Source: Robiginitalea sp. SC105
GTDB taxonomy: Bacteria; Bacteroidota; Bacteroidia; Flavobacteriales; Flavobacteriaceae
Direction of reading: 5' to 3'
Length of the DNA stretch: 64,000 bases
Assembly: GCF_014243345.1 (NCBI RefSeq)
Contig: NZ_JACLZF010000002.1
Span: 1-64,000, forward strand
The notes under the pieces are model-generated. The model was given only the letters and a program-made list of their open reading frames with translations, was not told where the DNA came from and searched no databases. Position numbers and translations under genes: made by a program. The first letter of the stretch is position 1. Every line of letters starts with the position of its first letter. Of this stretch, positions 46,237 through 54,600 are shown piece by piece.

Positions 46237-46244
46237 TATCTTTA
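46237..46244 (+). promoter_or_regulatory. Candidate -7 box for rpiB
   Basis: TATCTTTA, one mismatch from TAnnTTTG, 48 bases before the rpiB ATG. No clear -33 partner. Confidence 0.35.
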
Positions 46245-46292
46245 ACAACAATGCCGGCAGCCGAAGGGAAGCCGGCCTACGCATCCGCAGCT

Positions 46293-46754
46293 ATGATTTA
46301 CATCGCATCCGATCACGCCGGTTTTGACCTGAAAACGGCATTGGTCCGGTTCCTTCGGGATTCCGGGCGTGAGGTCCGGGACATGGGCCCTGAAACGTAT
46401 GACCCGGAAGACGACTACCCGGATTATATACTGCCTGCTGCCGAAGCGGTTGCCGCCGACCCAGGAAGCCTGGGGGTGGTCATCGGCGGGTCCGGCCAGG
46501 GCGAGGCCCTGGCGGCCAACAAGGTCAGGGGGGTCCGTGCCGCACTGTATTACGGGGGGCCCAGGGAGATCATCTCCCTTTCGCGGACGCACAACAATGC
46601 CAATGTCCTTTCCCTTGGGGCCCGGTTCATCTCGGAATCGGAAGCCGTTGAGGTGATCGGGCTCTGGCTGGAAACAAGTTTCAGCGGGGATCTGCGGCAC
46701 GAACGCAGGTTATTGAAGCTCAGGGAGTACGAGGAACGGCATTCCAGGGGGTAA
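46293..46754 (+). CDS. rpiB: Ribose-5-phosphate isomerase B
   Basis: A 153-residue RpiB/LacAB-family isomerase that interconverts ribose-5-phosphate and ribulose-5-phosphate. I start it at 46293 (MIYIASDHAG), the family start; the frame is open 21 codons upstream. GGSGQGEALAANKVRGVRAA is the active-site loop. The Cys found at the base position in E. coli RpiB is Gly65 here, and Glu71 occupies the place used as base in the mycobacterial-type enzymes. The C-terminal SRTHNNANVLSLGAR holds the phosphate-binding His and Arg. Confidence 0.93.
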   Translation: MIYIASDHAGFDLKTALVRFLRDSGREVRDMGPETYDPEDDYPDYILPAAEAVAADPGSLGVVIGGSGQGEALAANKVRGVRAALYYGGPREIISLSRTHNNANVLSLGARFISESEAVEVIGLWLETSFSGDLRHERRLLKLREYEERHSRG

Positions 46755-46820
46755 GGGAAAAATCAGGGGACACTGCGCAAAACGAGCGGCAAATGCCCCC
46801 TGCACATTTGATGATTTGTG

Positions 46821-46828
46821 TATCTTTA
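46821..46828 (+). promoter_or_regulatory. Candidate -7 box for the GMC dehydrogenase operon
   Basis: TATCTTTA, one mismatch from TAnnTTTG and the same hexamer context (TGTATCTTTAA) as upstream of rpiB, 71 bases before the ATG at 46899. Confidence 0.35.
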
Positions 46829-46898
46829 AGCCTATGTGTACTGACTTCCTTTACGAATCAGACTGAACTTCCAGAATAAACTAAGCAAACCCATTACT

Positions 46899-48620
46899 AT
46901 GCAGATTATTGAAGATTCCAAGGTATACGATGCGATTGTCGTCGGGTCGGGTGCCGGCGGCGGCATGGCTACCAAGGTCCTGGCGGATGCCGGGCTGAAC
47001 GTGGCCGTTGTGGAAGCGGGGCCCTTCTTTGACCCGGCCGATGAAAAGCAGCGGACCCAGATGAAATGGCCCTACGAAAGCCCCAGGCGGGGAGCCTCAA
47101 CCACCCGGGCATTCGGGGATTTTGACGCTGCCTATGGCGGTTGGGAAATCGAGGGCGAGCCCTATACCCACAAAGACAACACGGAATTCCACTGGTTCCG
47201 CTCCCATATGCTGGGCGGGCGGACCAACCACTGGGGGCGGATTTCCCTGCGATTCGGCCCCCAGGATTTCAAGCACAAGGATATCGACGGATACGGCGAC
47301 AACTGGCCCATCGGGTATGAGGATGTCAAGCCCTATTACGACCGGGTGGACAAGATGATCGGGGTTTTCGGCACCAACGAAGGCCTCCCCAACGACCCGG
47401 ACGGCTTTTTCCTGCCGCCCCCCAAACCGCGCCTGCACGAATTGTTCTATATCCGCGGGGCCCAGAAGACCAAGGTGCCGGTATACCCGTCGCGTATGTC
47501 AATGCTTACCAAGCGGATCAACCCGGACCGGGGGGTATGCTTTTACTGCGGGCAGTGCAGCCGCGCCTGCCAGGTATATGCGGATTTTTCCGCCGGCACC
47601 TGCCTGATATTCCCGGCCCAGAAAAGCCGGGGACAGGTAGACCTGTTTGTGAACTGCGTGGTACGGGAAGTGACCACGGATGAAAACGGCAGGGCCACCG
47701 GCGTGTCCTATATCAACAAGGAGGACCGCAAGGAATACAAATTAAAAGGCAAAGTGGTGATCCTCGGGGCGTCTGCCTGCAGCAGTGCCCGGATCCTGCT
47801 GAATTCAAAGAGCCCGCAGCACCCGAATGGCCTGGGGAACAGCAGCGACCTGGTGGGGAAATATCTCCACGATTCCACGGGCGCCAGCCGGGCCGGATTC
47901 ATTCCGGACCTGATGAACCGCAGCGTATCCTACAACGAAGACGGGGTAGGGGGCATGCATGTGTACTCCCCCTGGTGGGGCGACAATTCGAAGCTGGATT
48001 TCCCACGGGGCTACCATATCGAGATATGGGGCGGGATGGGAATGCCCTCCTATGGCTTCGGTTTCAATGCCAATGAGTTCAATAAGTTCTTCGGGACCAA
48101 AGTGGGCGGCTATGGGGACGTGCTTCGGAGCGATGTCAAAAAATATTACGGTGCGGTGGTCGGCCTCAGCGGCCGCGGGGAATCCATTGCCCGGAAGGAG
48201 AACTACTGCGAAATCGACCCCAACGTCCGCGACCAGTGGGGTATCCCGGTACTCAGGTTCCATTACAAATGGTCCGACCTGGAACGGAACCAGGCGCGCC
48301 ATATGCAGGACACCTTTGAGGAGATCATTGTGAACATGGGCGGGGAACCCCTGGGGGACAAACCCGGAAAAGACAGGGACTACGGGTTGCTGGCCCCGGG
48401 GATGATCATCCACGAAGTGGGGACTACCCGGATGGGGGACGACCCGAAGACCTCGGTGACCAACCGTTACAACCAACTCCACGATGCGGACAATGTCTTT
48501 GTGGTGGATGCGGGCCCCTTTGTATCCCAGGCCGACAAGAACTGTACCTGGACCATCCTGGCCCTCTCGATGCGGGCTTCGGAATATATCGTCAATGAAT
48601 TGAAACAACAAAATATCTGA
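46899..48620 (+). CDS. GMC oxidoreductase with Fe-S type Cys motif (sugar/gluconate dehydrogenase large subunit)
   Basis: A 573-residue FAD-dependent dehydrogenase. DAIVVGSGAGGGMATKVLAD (about 11-30) is the FAD-binding Rossmann motif and VVEAGP the ribose-binding end; HMLGGRTNHWGR is the GMC signature; VGTTRMGDDPKTSV and DAGPFVSQADKNCTWTI close the active site. Cys214, Cys217, Cys220 and Cys224 (CFYCGQCSRAC) contain the C-x5-C-x3-C arrangement that binds a 3Fe-4S cluster in bacterial FAD-glucose dehydrogenase. No signal peptide of its own; probably exported with the Tat-signal partner encoded five bases downstream. Confidence 0.92.
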   Translation: MQIIEDSKVYDAIVVGSGAGGGMATKVLADAGLNVAVVEAGPFFDPADEKQRTQMKWPYESPRRGASTTRAFGDFDAAYGGWEIEGEPYTHKDNTEFHWFRSHMLGGRTNHWGRISLRFGPQDFKHKDIDGYGDNWPIGYEDVKPYYDRVDKMIGVFGTNEGLPNDPDGFFLPPPKPRLHELFYIRGAQKTKVPVYPSRMSMLTKRINPDRGVCFYCGQCSRACQVYADFSAGTCLIFPAQKSRGQVDLFVNCVVREVTTDENGRATGVSYINKEDRKEYKLKGKVVILGASACSSARILLNSKSPQHPNGLGNSSDLVGKYLHDSTGASRAGFIPDLMNRSVSYNEDGVGGMHVYSPWWGDNSKLDFPRGYHIEIWGGMGMPSYGFGFNANEFNKFFGTKVGGYGDVLRSDVKKYYGAVVGLSGRGESIARKENYCEIDPNVRDQWGIPVLRFHYKWSDLERNQARHMQDTFEEIIVNMGGEPLGDKPGKDRDYGLLAPGMIIHEVGTTRMGDDPKTSVTNRYNQLHDADNVFVVDAGPFVSQADKNCTWTILALSMRASEYIVNELKQQNI

Positions 48621-48624
48621 TCAG

Positions 48625-49341
48625 ATGGACAGAAGAGAAAGCCTAAAATCCATTGTGCTCGGTTCCCTGGCCGGGGGCCTGGTACTACAGGGGTGCAAAC
48701 CCGGCGAAGAGCAGGAACTGGCAGCCGCCATTGACCAGAAGGCCAGCGATTACTACGGCCGTACCCCGGAAGAGCTCGAGAGGGATGAGGAATTGATGGA
48801 GGAAACCCTCCTGACGGAGCATGAGCGGCAATTGCTCACCGTATTATGCGATGTGATCCTGCCCCCGGGCGAGCAATTTAAGGGGGCCTCCGATGCGGAT
48901 GTGGCCGGGTTCATCGAATTCATGGCAAAGGACCTGCCCGACCTGCAGACCCCCCTTCGCGGCGGCTTGCTGGACCTGGACCACAAGTCCAACACCCAGT
49001 TTGGAAAATCCTTTGTGGATACCACGGAGGCGGAACAAAAAGAACTGATCGACCCCATAGCCTATTACGATCCGGAAGTACCCCAATTGGAAAGGGACCC
49101 GGCAGTGAATTTCTTTTCCCTGGTCCGGAACCTGACGCTCACCGGTTTTTACACCTCGAAAATCGGCATCGAGGAACTGGGGTACAAAGGCAATTCCCCG
49201 AACGTGTGGGACGGCGTCCCCGAGGAAGTCCTCGCCCAGCACGGGGTGGCCTACGACCCGGAATGGATTGCCAAGTGCGTGGACCAGGAAAAGCGGAATA
49301 TCCAGGCCGAATGGGACGATGCAGGCAACCTAATTACCTGA
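48625..49341 (+). CDS. Gluconate 2-dehydrogenase subunit 3 family protein
   Basis: A 238-residue partner of the GMC dehydrogenase. The N terminus MDRRESLKSIVLGSLAGG is a twin-arginine signal, ending at LQGC, so it may also be a lipoprotein. LLTVLCDVILPPGE (about 72-85) is typical of the subunit-3 (gamma) family, which carries the catalytic subunit through the Tat pathway. It begins five bases after the dehydrogenase stop. No cytochrome c subunit follows, so the electron acceptor is encoded elsewhere. A strong terminator ends the unit. Confidence 0.92.
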   Translation: MDRRESLKSIVLGSLAGGLVLQGCKPGEEQELAAAIDQKASDYYGRTPEELERDEELMEETLLTEHERQLLTVLCDVILPPGEQFKGASDADVAGFIEFMAKDLPDLQTPLRGGLLDLDHKSNTQFGKSFVDTTEAEQKELIDPIAYYDPEVPQLERDPAVNFFSLVRNLTLTGFYTSKIGIEELGYKGNSPNVWDGVPEEVLAQHGVAYDPEWIAKCVDQEKRNIQAEWDDAGNLIT

Positions 49342-49396
49342 TTTCCCAGAGGCAGCCACCCGTTACAACAATGTGATGGCCGATCGATAAGACAGG

Positions 49397-49424
49397 CCGG
49401 CAGCCATGGGGCTGCCGGTTTTTT
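49397..49424 (+). terminator. Terminator of the GMC dehydrogenase pair
   Basis: Perfect 9-bp stem CCGGCAGCC/GGCTGCCGG around ATGG with six T (49419-49424). Its T-run touches the stop codon of the convergent symporter gene. Confidence 0.92.
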
Positions 49425-51042
49425 ATTTCCCGTTAAACCAGACCATGATCCCGATCACGATGCCCACGATGATCACCGACACCAGGATGTCTTTCCAGTT
49501 GTAACTGGCTTTGTTGCGTTGTTTTTCTTCGGCGGTGATGGTGGCATAGGTCAGGTTTTCCACTTTTTCCGCGGCAGGTGCCGGGGTGAGGAGGCTGACC
49601 ACGACCAGCAGCGCCATGCAAAACAGGAAGAACCAGGCCGCAAAAACCAGGAAGTTCATCGCCCCGAGGGTGTGCAGGAAGGTTCCGGGTTCCAGGGAAC
49701 CCTTGGAAAGTTCCAGTACGATACGGAGCGCGCCCACCACAAACCCGGTTACCAGCGTAATGAAAGCCCCCTGTGCATTGATCCGTTTGTAAAAGATCCC
49801 CAGAAGGAATACCGCCGTGATCGGCGGGGCGATGTAGGATTGCACGCTTTGCAGGTATTCGTAGAGCACGCCGGAGATATTCGCCATGATCGGTATCCAG
49901 ATAATGCCGATGATCACCACGATGGTTGTGGCGATCTGCCCGGTGCGCACCAGTTTTTTCTCCGGGGTTTTCGGTTTGAGCTTTTTGTAGATATCCACCG
50001 TAAACAGGGTGGAACAGGAATTGAAGACGGAAGCCAGTGAACTCATCAGGGCTGCCAGCAATCCAGCCGCAACCAGGCCCCGGAGACCGGAAGGCAACAG
50101 GTTGCTCATCAGCACGGGGAAGGCTTCGTCCGGGCTGTCCCAGTGGAGTTCGCCCCGCATCTTGAGGGTGAGGGCAATAACCCCGGGTATCAGGAACAGG
50201 AATACGGGCATAAGTTTGAGCAGGGCCCCGAAAATGGTCCCCCGGCGGCCCTCCTTGATATTTCTGGCGGTCAGTGCCCGCTGCACGATATACTGGTCCG
50301 TACACCAGTACCAGATCCCGACGATGGTACTGGTAATCACCAGCCAGGGCCATGGGAAATCCGGGTCTGTAGCGGAGCGCCACATATTCAGGTACTCCGG
50401 GGTAACGGTTTCCCGCATGCTTTCCCACCCGCCCACGCGGTCCAGCCCGATAAAGGTCAGGGCAGCGGCCCCCAGGACCAGGATGATCGCCTGCAAGGTT
50501 TCCGTGTACACCACGGCGCGCATTCCCCCAAGGACTGTATAGATGCCGGTGAGCACCACGGTGGCAATGGCCCCGGTCCAGAAGTCGATACCCAGCAAGG
50601 CAGAGACCACCACGCCACCCGCATAGATGGTCACGGAAATCTTGGTCAGCACATAGGCGACAATCGAAAAAATGGACAGAATCCACCGGGAACGCGCATC
50701 GAAGCGCTTTTCCAGGAATTCCGGCATGGTGAACACCCCGGCCCGCGCATAAAACGGGAGAAAAATCCACCCGAGGGCCAGCACGATCCAGGCGTGGATT
50801 TCATAGATCAGCAGGGGCAGCTTGTTGCTGGCCCCCGTCCCGGCCAGCCCCACTACGTGTTCGGACCCGATGTTCGAGGCAAAGATGGAGGCCCCCACCA
50901 CGAACCAGCCAATGTTGCGGCCGGCCAGAAAGTAGTCTTCCGTATTTTCTTTTTTTCTCAGGATCACCCATACGGCAATTCCGAGCAGGATCAGGAAATA
51001 GATGGAAATGGTTACCCAGTCCAGGGAATCGAGCATTTGCAT
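49423..51042 (-). CDS. Sodium:solute symporter (SSS/SGLT family), probable arabinose transporter
   Basis: A 539-residue inner-membrane protein with about 14 helices. LAGRNIGWFVVGASIFASNI (near residue 40) and GLAGTGASNKLP are the SSS-family start; GGMRAVVYTETLQAIILVLG and the ALMSSLASVFNSCSTLFTVD block (Na+ site) are typical of the SGLT group of sugar transporters. As the last gene of the arabinose operon, 12 bases after the mutarotase gene, it most likely imports L-arabinose with Na+, which suits a marine cell. Confidence 0.93.
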   Translation of the reverse strand: MQMLDSLDWVTISIYFLILLGIAVWVILRKKENTEDYFLAGRNIGWFVVGASIFASNIGSEHVVGLAGTGASNKLPLLIYEIHAWIVLALGWIFLPFYARAGVFTMPEFLEKRFDARSRWILSIFSIVAYVLTKISVTIYAGGVVVSALLGIDFWTGAIATVVLTGIYTVLGGMRAVVYTETLQAIILVLGAAALTFIGLDRVGGWESMRETVTPEYLNMWRSATDPDFPWPWLVITSTIVGIWYWCTDQYIVQRALTARNIKEGRRGTIFGALLKLMPVFLFLIPGVIALTLKMRGELHWDSPDEAFPVLMSNLLPSGLRGLVAAGLLAALMSSLASVFNSCSTLFTVDIYKKLKPKTPEKKLVRTGQIATTIVVIIGIIWIPIMANISGVLYEYLQSVQSYIAPPITAVFLLGIFYKRINAQGAFITLVTGFVVGALRIVLELSKGSLEPGTFLHTLGAMNFLVFAAWFFLFCMALLVVVSLLTPAPAAEKVENLTYATITAEEKQRNKASYNWKDILVSVIIVGIVIGIMVWFNGK

Positions 51043-51054
51043 GGCTTGAAGGGT

Positions 51055-52242
51055 TTAGTTGGTTGTGAGTTTGAATTTCGTATGAGAAGAATAGGTTTCC
51101 CCCGGGTCGAGCCTGACGGACGGGAAAGCTTCCTGGTTGGGGGAATCCGGGTAGTGCTGGGTTTCCAGGCAAAAGCCGCTCCGCCGGGCATACGTACCTC
51201 CCCCCTTGGCGGGAAGCGTACCGTCCAGGAAATTCCCCGTATAGAATTGCACCCCCGGCTCATCGGTAAATACCTCCAGCCTGCGGCCACTTGGGGGATG
51301 GGTCACCGTGGCCACCTTGCGGAAGCCGGCATCGGGCCCGTTTAGGATCCAGCAATGGTCATAACCGCCCCCCAGGGAAATTTGCGGGTTATCGGCATCG
51401 ATTTCGGCCCCAATGGTTTTGGGCTGCGTAAAGTCGAAGGGCGTACCCGCGACAGGGCGGATCTCCCCGGTTGGGATCAGGCCGGCATCCACAGGCAGAT
51501 AGGCATCGGCCTGCAGGGTTAACATGTGGTCGGTTATGGGCCGGGAGAAATCCCCCGACAGGTTGAAATAACTGTGCTGGGTGAGGTTGACCACGGTGGG
51601 CTTGTCGGTCTTTGCCTCGTACAGGATATCCAGCTCGCCGGCTTCGGAAAGCGTATAGGTGACTTTGACATCCAGGTTCCCGGGGTACCCCTCTTCCCCG
51701 TCCGGGCTGCGGTAGGTAAGTTCCAGGGTATTGCCCGCGTCGGATTGGCGCGGCTCGGCCTGCCACAGGACTTTGTCAAATCCCTTGACCCCGCCGTGCA
51801 AGTGGTTTTCGCCATTGTTTTTGGCCAGTGTATAAGCCTGACCGTCCAGGGAAAAGGATCCGCCCGCAATCCGGTTCCCGTACCGGCCAATCAGCGCCCC
51901 GAAATAGGGGTTGCCATCCAGGTAGGGCTCCAGGTTGTCGAAGCCCAGGACGATATCCTCATAGTTCCCTGAGGCATCGGGGGCTGTCCAGTCCGTGATG
52001 ATCCCACCGAGGTTGATAACCCCGATTTCCATCCCGGAGGTATTCCGCAGGGAATACCGGGTAACCTCACGCCCGTCGGGAAGGGTGCCGAAGGATTGTT
52101 GGCCAATGGCCATAGTGTCGGGGGCCTGTTCAATACCGCCTGCAGCGTCTGCATCCTTTTTGGGTCCGCCGCAGCCTGCCGCGAGCAGCAAGAGGGAACA
52201 CAGGGAAATCCGAATTGCCTGTTTGAAAGTCCGATCCATCAT
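51055..52242 (-). CDS. Aldose 1-epimerase (mutarotase), lipoprotein
   Basis: A 395-residue exported galactose-mutarotase-family enzyme that interconverts alpha and beta sugar anomers. The signal ends in LLLLAAGCGG, a lipobox. Catalytic His residues lie in NHLHGGVKGFDK and TQHSYFNLSG; GVQFYTGNF and GFCLETQHYPDSPN (catalytic Glu) complete the site. It would supply the right anomer of arabinose to the symporter or isomerase. It follows araA by 132 bases, a wider gap than others in the operon, with an unusual CA-rich leader. Confidence 0.93.
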   Translation of the reverse strand: MMDRTFKQAIRISLCSLLLLAAGCGGPKKDADAAGGIEQAPDTMAIGQQSFGTLPDGREVTRYSLRNTSGMEIGVINLGGIITDWTAPDASGNYEDIVLGFDNLEPYLDGNPYFGALIGRYGNRIAGGSFSLDGQAYTLAKNNGENHLHGGVKGFDKVLWQAEPRQSDAGNTLELTYRSPDGEEGYPGNLDVKVTYTLSEAGELDILYEAKTDKPTVVNLTQHSYFNLSGDFSRPITDHMLTLQADAYLPVDAGLIPTGEIRPVAGTPFDFTQPKTIGAEIDADNPQISLGGGYDHCWILNGPDAGFRKVATVTHPPSGRRLEVFTDEPGVQFYTGNFLDGTLPAKGGGTYARRSGFCLETQHYPDSPNQEAFPSVRLDPGETYSSHTKFKLTTN

Positions 52243-52249
52243 TTTTCAG

Positions 52250-52296
52250 TTTGTTTGTGTGTTTGGTTGTATTCGTGTGTTTGCTTGCATTTGTAA
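52250..52296 (-). promoter_or_regulatory. CA-rich, nearly G-free leader before the mutarotase gene
   Basis: On the minus strand the 47 bases just upstream of the start are almost all A and C with short CAAA/CACA repeats (plus strand rich in GTTTG). Such unstructured leaders can help initiation where Shine-Dalgarno sites are not used. Confidence 0.4.
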
Positions 52297-52374
52297 CGCG
52301 TGACCGGGGAGAACCGCAAGAGGGCTCATCCGCGGCAGCGGTTCCCCATCCTGCCGGAAGGCCAATCCGCCTGC

Positions 52375-53886
52375 CTACATGCCATGGCGAAAATGCTGGT
52401 AATACACCTCGTTGGCACGGATCCGGTCCTTGAACTCCCTGATCCGCGTTTCTGCATCGATGACCAACAGTTCAATACCGAAAATATCGGCAAAATCCTC
52501 CATATACGCAGTGGTCAGGGCCTGGGAATACACGGTGTGGTGGGCACCCCCGGCCAGGATCCAGGCAGTGGCCGCCGCCTCCAGATTGGGTTTCGCGTCC
52601 CAGAAGACCCGGGCCACGGGCAGTTTCGGGAGTTCCGCCGGGGTGGACACGGCTTCCACTTCGTTGACAACCAGCCGGAACCGGTTGCCCATATCTATCA
52701 GGGAGGCATTGATGCCGGGCCCGGCCGGGGAGTTGAATACCAGGCGGACCGGGTCTTCCTTCCCGCCGATCCCCAGGGGGTGGACTTCGCAACTGGGCCT
52801 GCCGGATGCAATGGACGGGCAGATCTCCAGCATATGGGATCCGAGCACCAGGCTTTTGTTTTCGCCGAAATGGTAGGTGTAATCCTCCATAAATGACGTG
52901 CCCCCTTTGAGGCCTTTGGCCATGATTTTGCAGGCTGCGACAAGGGCAGCGGTCTTCCAGTCGCCCTCGGCCCCAAAACCGTAACCGTCTGCCATCAGCC
53001 GCTGAACGGCAATGCCCGGCAACTGCCGGAGCGCGCCCAGGTTTTCAAAGGTATCGGTAAAGGCGTCAAACCCGCCTTCCTCCAGGAAAGCCCGCATCCC
53101 CAGTTCTATTCGGGCCGCCTCCACCAGGGAGGCCCTTTGCGCCCCGTTTTTCCGGAGGGCGGGAGCCAGGTCGTATCCGGCTTCATATTCTTCCAGGAGG
53201 CGGTCGATATCGGTTGTTGCGATGGATGCCAGGCGGCCGGTGATATCCGAGGAATCGTAGCCGTTGACCGAAATGCCGAAACGCATCTGGGCTTCCACCT
53301 TGTCTCCTTCGGTGACGGCTACCTCCCGCATGTTGTCCCCAAAGCGCGCCACTTTCATATTGCGAAGCGCATCTGCCCCGAGTGCCACCCGGGCCCAGAC
53401 GCTGAGCTTTTCCTGAACCCTTGCGGATTGCCAGTGGCCTGCCACTACCTTGCGCGCCTTTCGCATCCGGGTCATCATATACCCGAATTCCCGGTCCCCG
53501 TGTGCGGACTGGTGCAGGTTCATATAGTCCATGTCAATACTGTCCCAGGGGATCCCGGCACGGTACTGGGTGTGTAGGTGGCAAACGGGCTTGCCCAGTT
53601 CGCCCAGTCCCCTGATCCACATTTTGGCCGGCGAAAACGTATGCATCCAGGGAATGACCCCGATGCACGCCGGGTTGGAATTGACCTGCCGGCACAGGCT
53701 GGTGATCTCCCCTTCCGTGGTAAGTATCGGTTTATAAACCAGGTTGACGGGCAGGTTCCCTGAGCTATTCAGGCCGGCCACGATCGCCTCCGCATCCGCA
53801 GCTACCTGTTTAAGCGTTTGCGGCCCGTACAGGTGCTGGCTTCCGGTGAGGAACCAAATTTCTTTGTGCTGTATCTCCATGTTCAA
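52375..53886 (-). CDS. araA: L-arabinose isomerase
   Basis: A 503-residue cytoplasmic enzyme converting L-arabinose to L-ribulose, normal length. The start [12 protein letters not shown] is the AraA hallmark, [12 protein letters not shown] follows, and the Mn2+/catalytic residues lie in [25 protein letters not shown] and the [15 protein letters not shown] block. It is 12 bases after araD in the operon order GH51-araB-araD-araA-mutarotase-symporter. Confidence 0.97.
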   Translation of the reverse strand: MNMEIQHKEIWFLTGSQHLYGPQTLKQVAADAEAIVAGLNSSGNLPVNLVYKPILTTEGEITSLCRQVNSNPACIGVIPWMHTFSPAKMWIRGLGELGKPVCHLHTQYRAGIPWDSIDMDYMNLHQSAHGDREFGYMMTRMRKARKVVAGHWQSARVQEKLSVWARVALGADALRNMKVARFGDNMREVAVTEGDKVEAQMRFGISVNGYDSSDITGRLASIATTDIDRLLEEYEAGYDLAPALRKNGAQRASLVEAARIELGMRAFLEEGGFDAFTDTFENLGALRQLPGIAVQRLMADGYGFGAEGDWKTAALVAACKIMAKGLKGGTSFMEDYTYHFGENKSLVLGSHMLEICPSIASGRPSCEVHPLGIGGKEDPVRLVFNSPAGPGINASLIDMGNRFRLVVNEVEAVSTPAELPKLPVARVFWDAKPNLEAAATAWILAGGAHHTVYSQALTTAYMEDFADIFGIELLVIDAETRIREFKDRIRANEVYYQHFRHGM

Positions 53887-53897
53887 TCCATTCTGTT

Positions 53898-54599
53898 TTA
53901 TTGGCCGTAATAGGCGTCCTTACCGTGTTTCCGGTTATAGTGTTTTGCGATCAGGGTGTCTTTCATCCGATCTGCCCCCGGGTTGATCTGCAGGGTCAGG
54001 TAGGCCATTTGTGCCACGGTTTCAAGCACCCTGCTGTTGTAAACGGCCTGCGCTGCATCTTTTCCCCAGCAAAAAGGCCCGTGGTTCCCGACCAGGACCA
54101 TCTGGACTTCTTCGGGAGAAAGCTTCCGGGATTCGAAGCAATCCCGTATCTGTATCCCCGTATTGTGTTCGTAGTCCCCCTCGATGAGGGAGTCGGCCAT
54201 GGGGGGTGCGCAGGGAATGTCATGGGTCAGGTGGTCCGCATGCGTGGTCCCCAGCAGGGGGATGTCCCGCTGTGCCTGTGCCCAGGCTACCGAGTAGAGG
54301 GCGTGGGTATGGGCGATGCCCCCGATCCCCTCCCATTGCCTGTAGAGGTAGGAGTGGGTCCGGGTATCGGAGGAGGGGCGGAGCTTTCCTTCCACCACCT
54401 GGTTTTCAAAATCAAGGACTACCATATCCTCCGCCCGCAATTCGCTATAGGGGACCCCGCTGGGTTTGATGGCGAAAACCCCTTGCTGCCGGTCGGCCGC
54501 ACTGACGTTGCCGAAGGTTTGGATGACCAGGCCCAGGGCGTTGAGTTCCATGTTGGCCTGGTAACATGCTTCTTTTAAAGCGGTATATGCAGATGCCAT
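53898..54599 (-). CDS. araD: L-ribulose-5-phosphate 4-epimerase
   Basis: A 233-residue class II aldolase-family enzyme converting L-ribulose-5-phosphate to D-xylulose-5-phosphate. FGNVSAADR is the phosphate-binding start; [14 protein letters not shown] has the paired zinc His residues, and [13 protein letters not shown] the third His with its following loop. Ends YGQ, as many AraD proteins do. Its ATG follows the araB stop by one base. Confidence 0.97.
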   Translation of the reverse strand: MASAYTALKEACYQANMELNALGLVIQTFGNVSAADRQQGVFAIKPSGVPYSELRAEDMVVLDFENQVVEGKLRPSSDTRTHSYLYRQWEGIGGIAHTHALYSVAWAQAQRDIPLLGTTHADHLTHDIPCAPPMADSLIEGDYEHNTGIQIRDCFESRKLSPEEVQMVLVGNHGPFCWGKDAAQAVYNSRVLETVAQMAYLTLQINPGADRMKDTLIAKHYNRKHGKDAYYGQ

Positions 54600-54600
54600 T

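Noticed and set aside
52250-52296. GTTTG-rich stretch considered as a microsatellite or CRISPR-like repeat
   Set aside because: Units are irregular and too short, with no spacers; better explained as a low-complexity leader.
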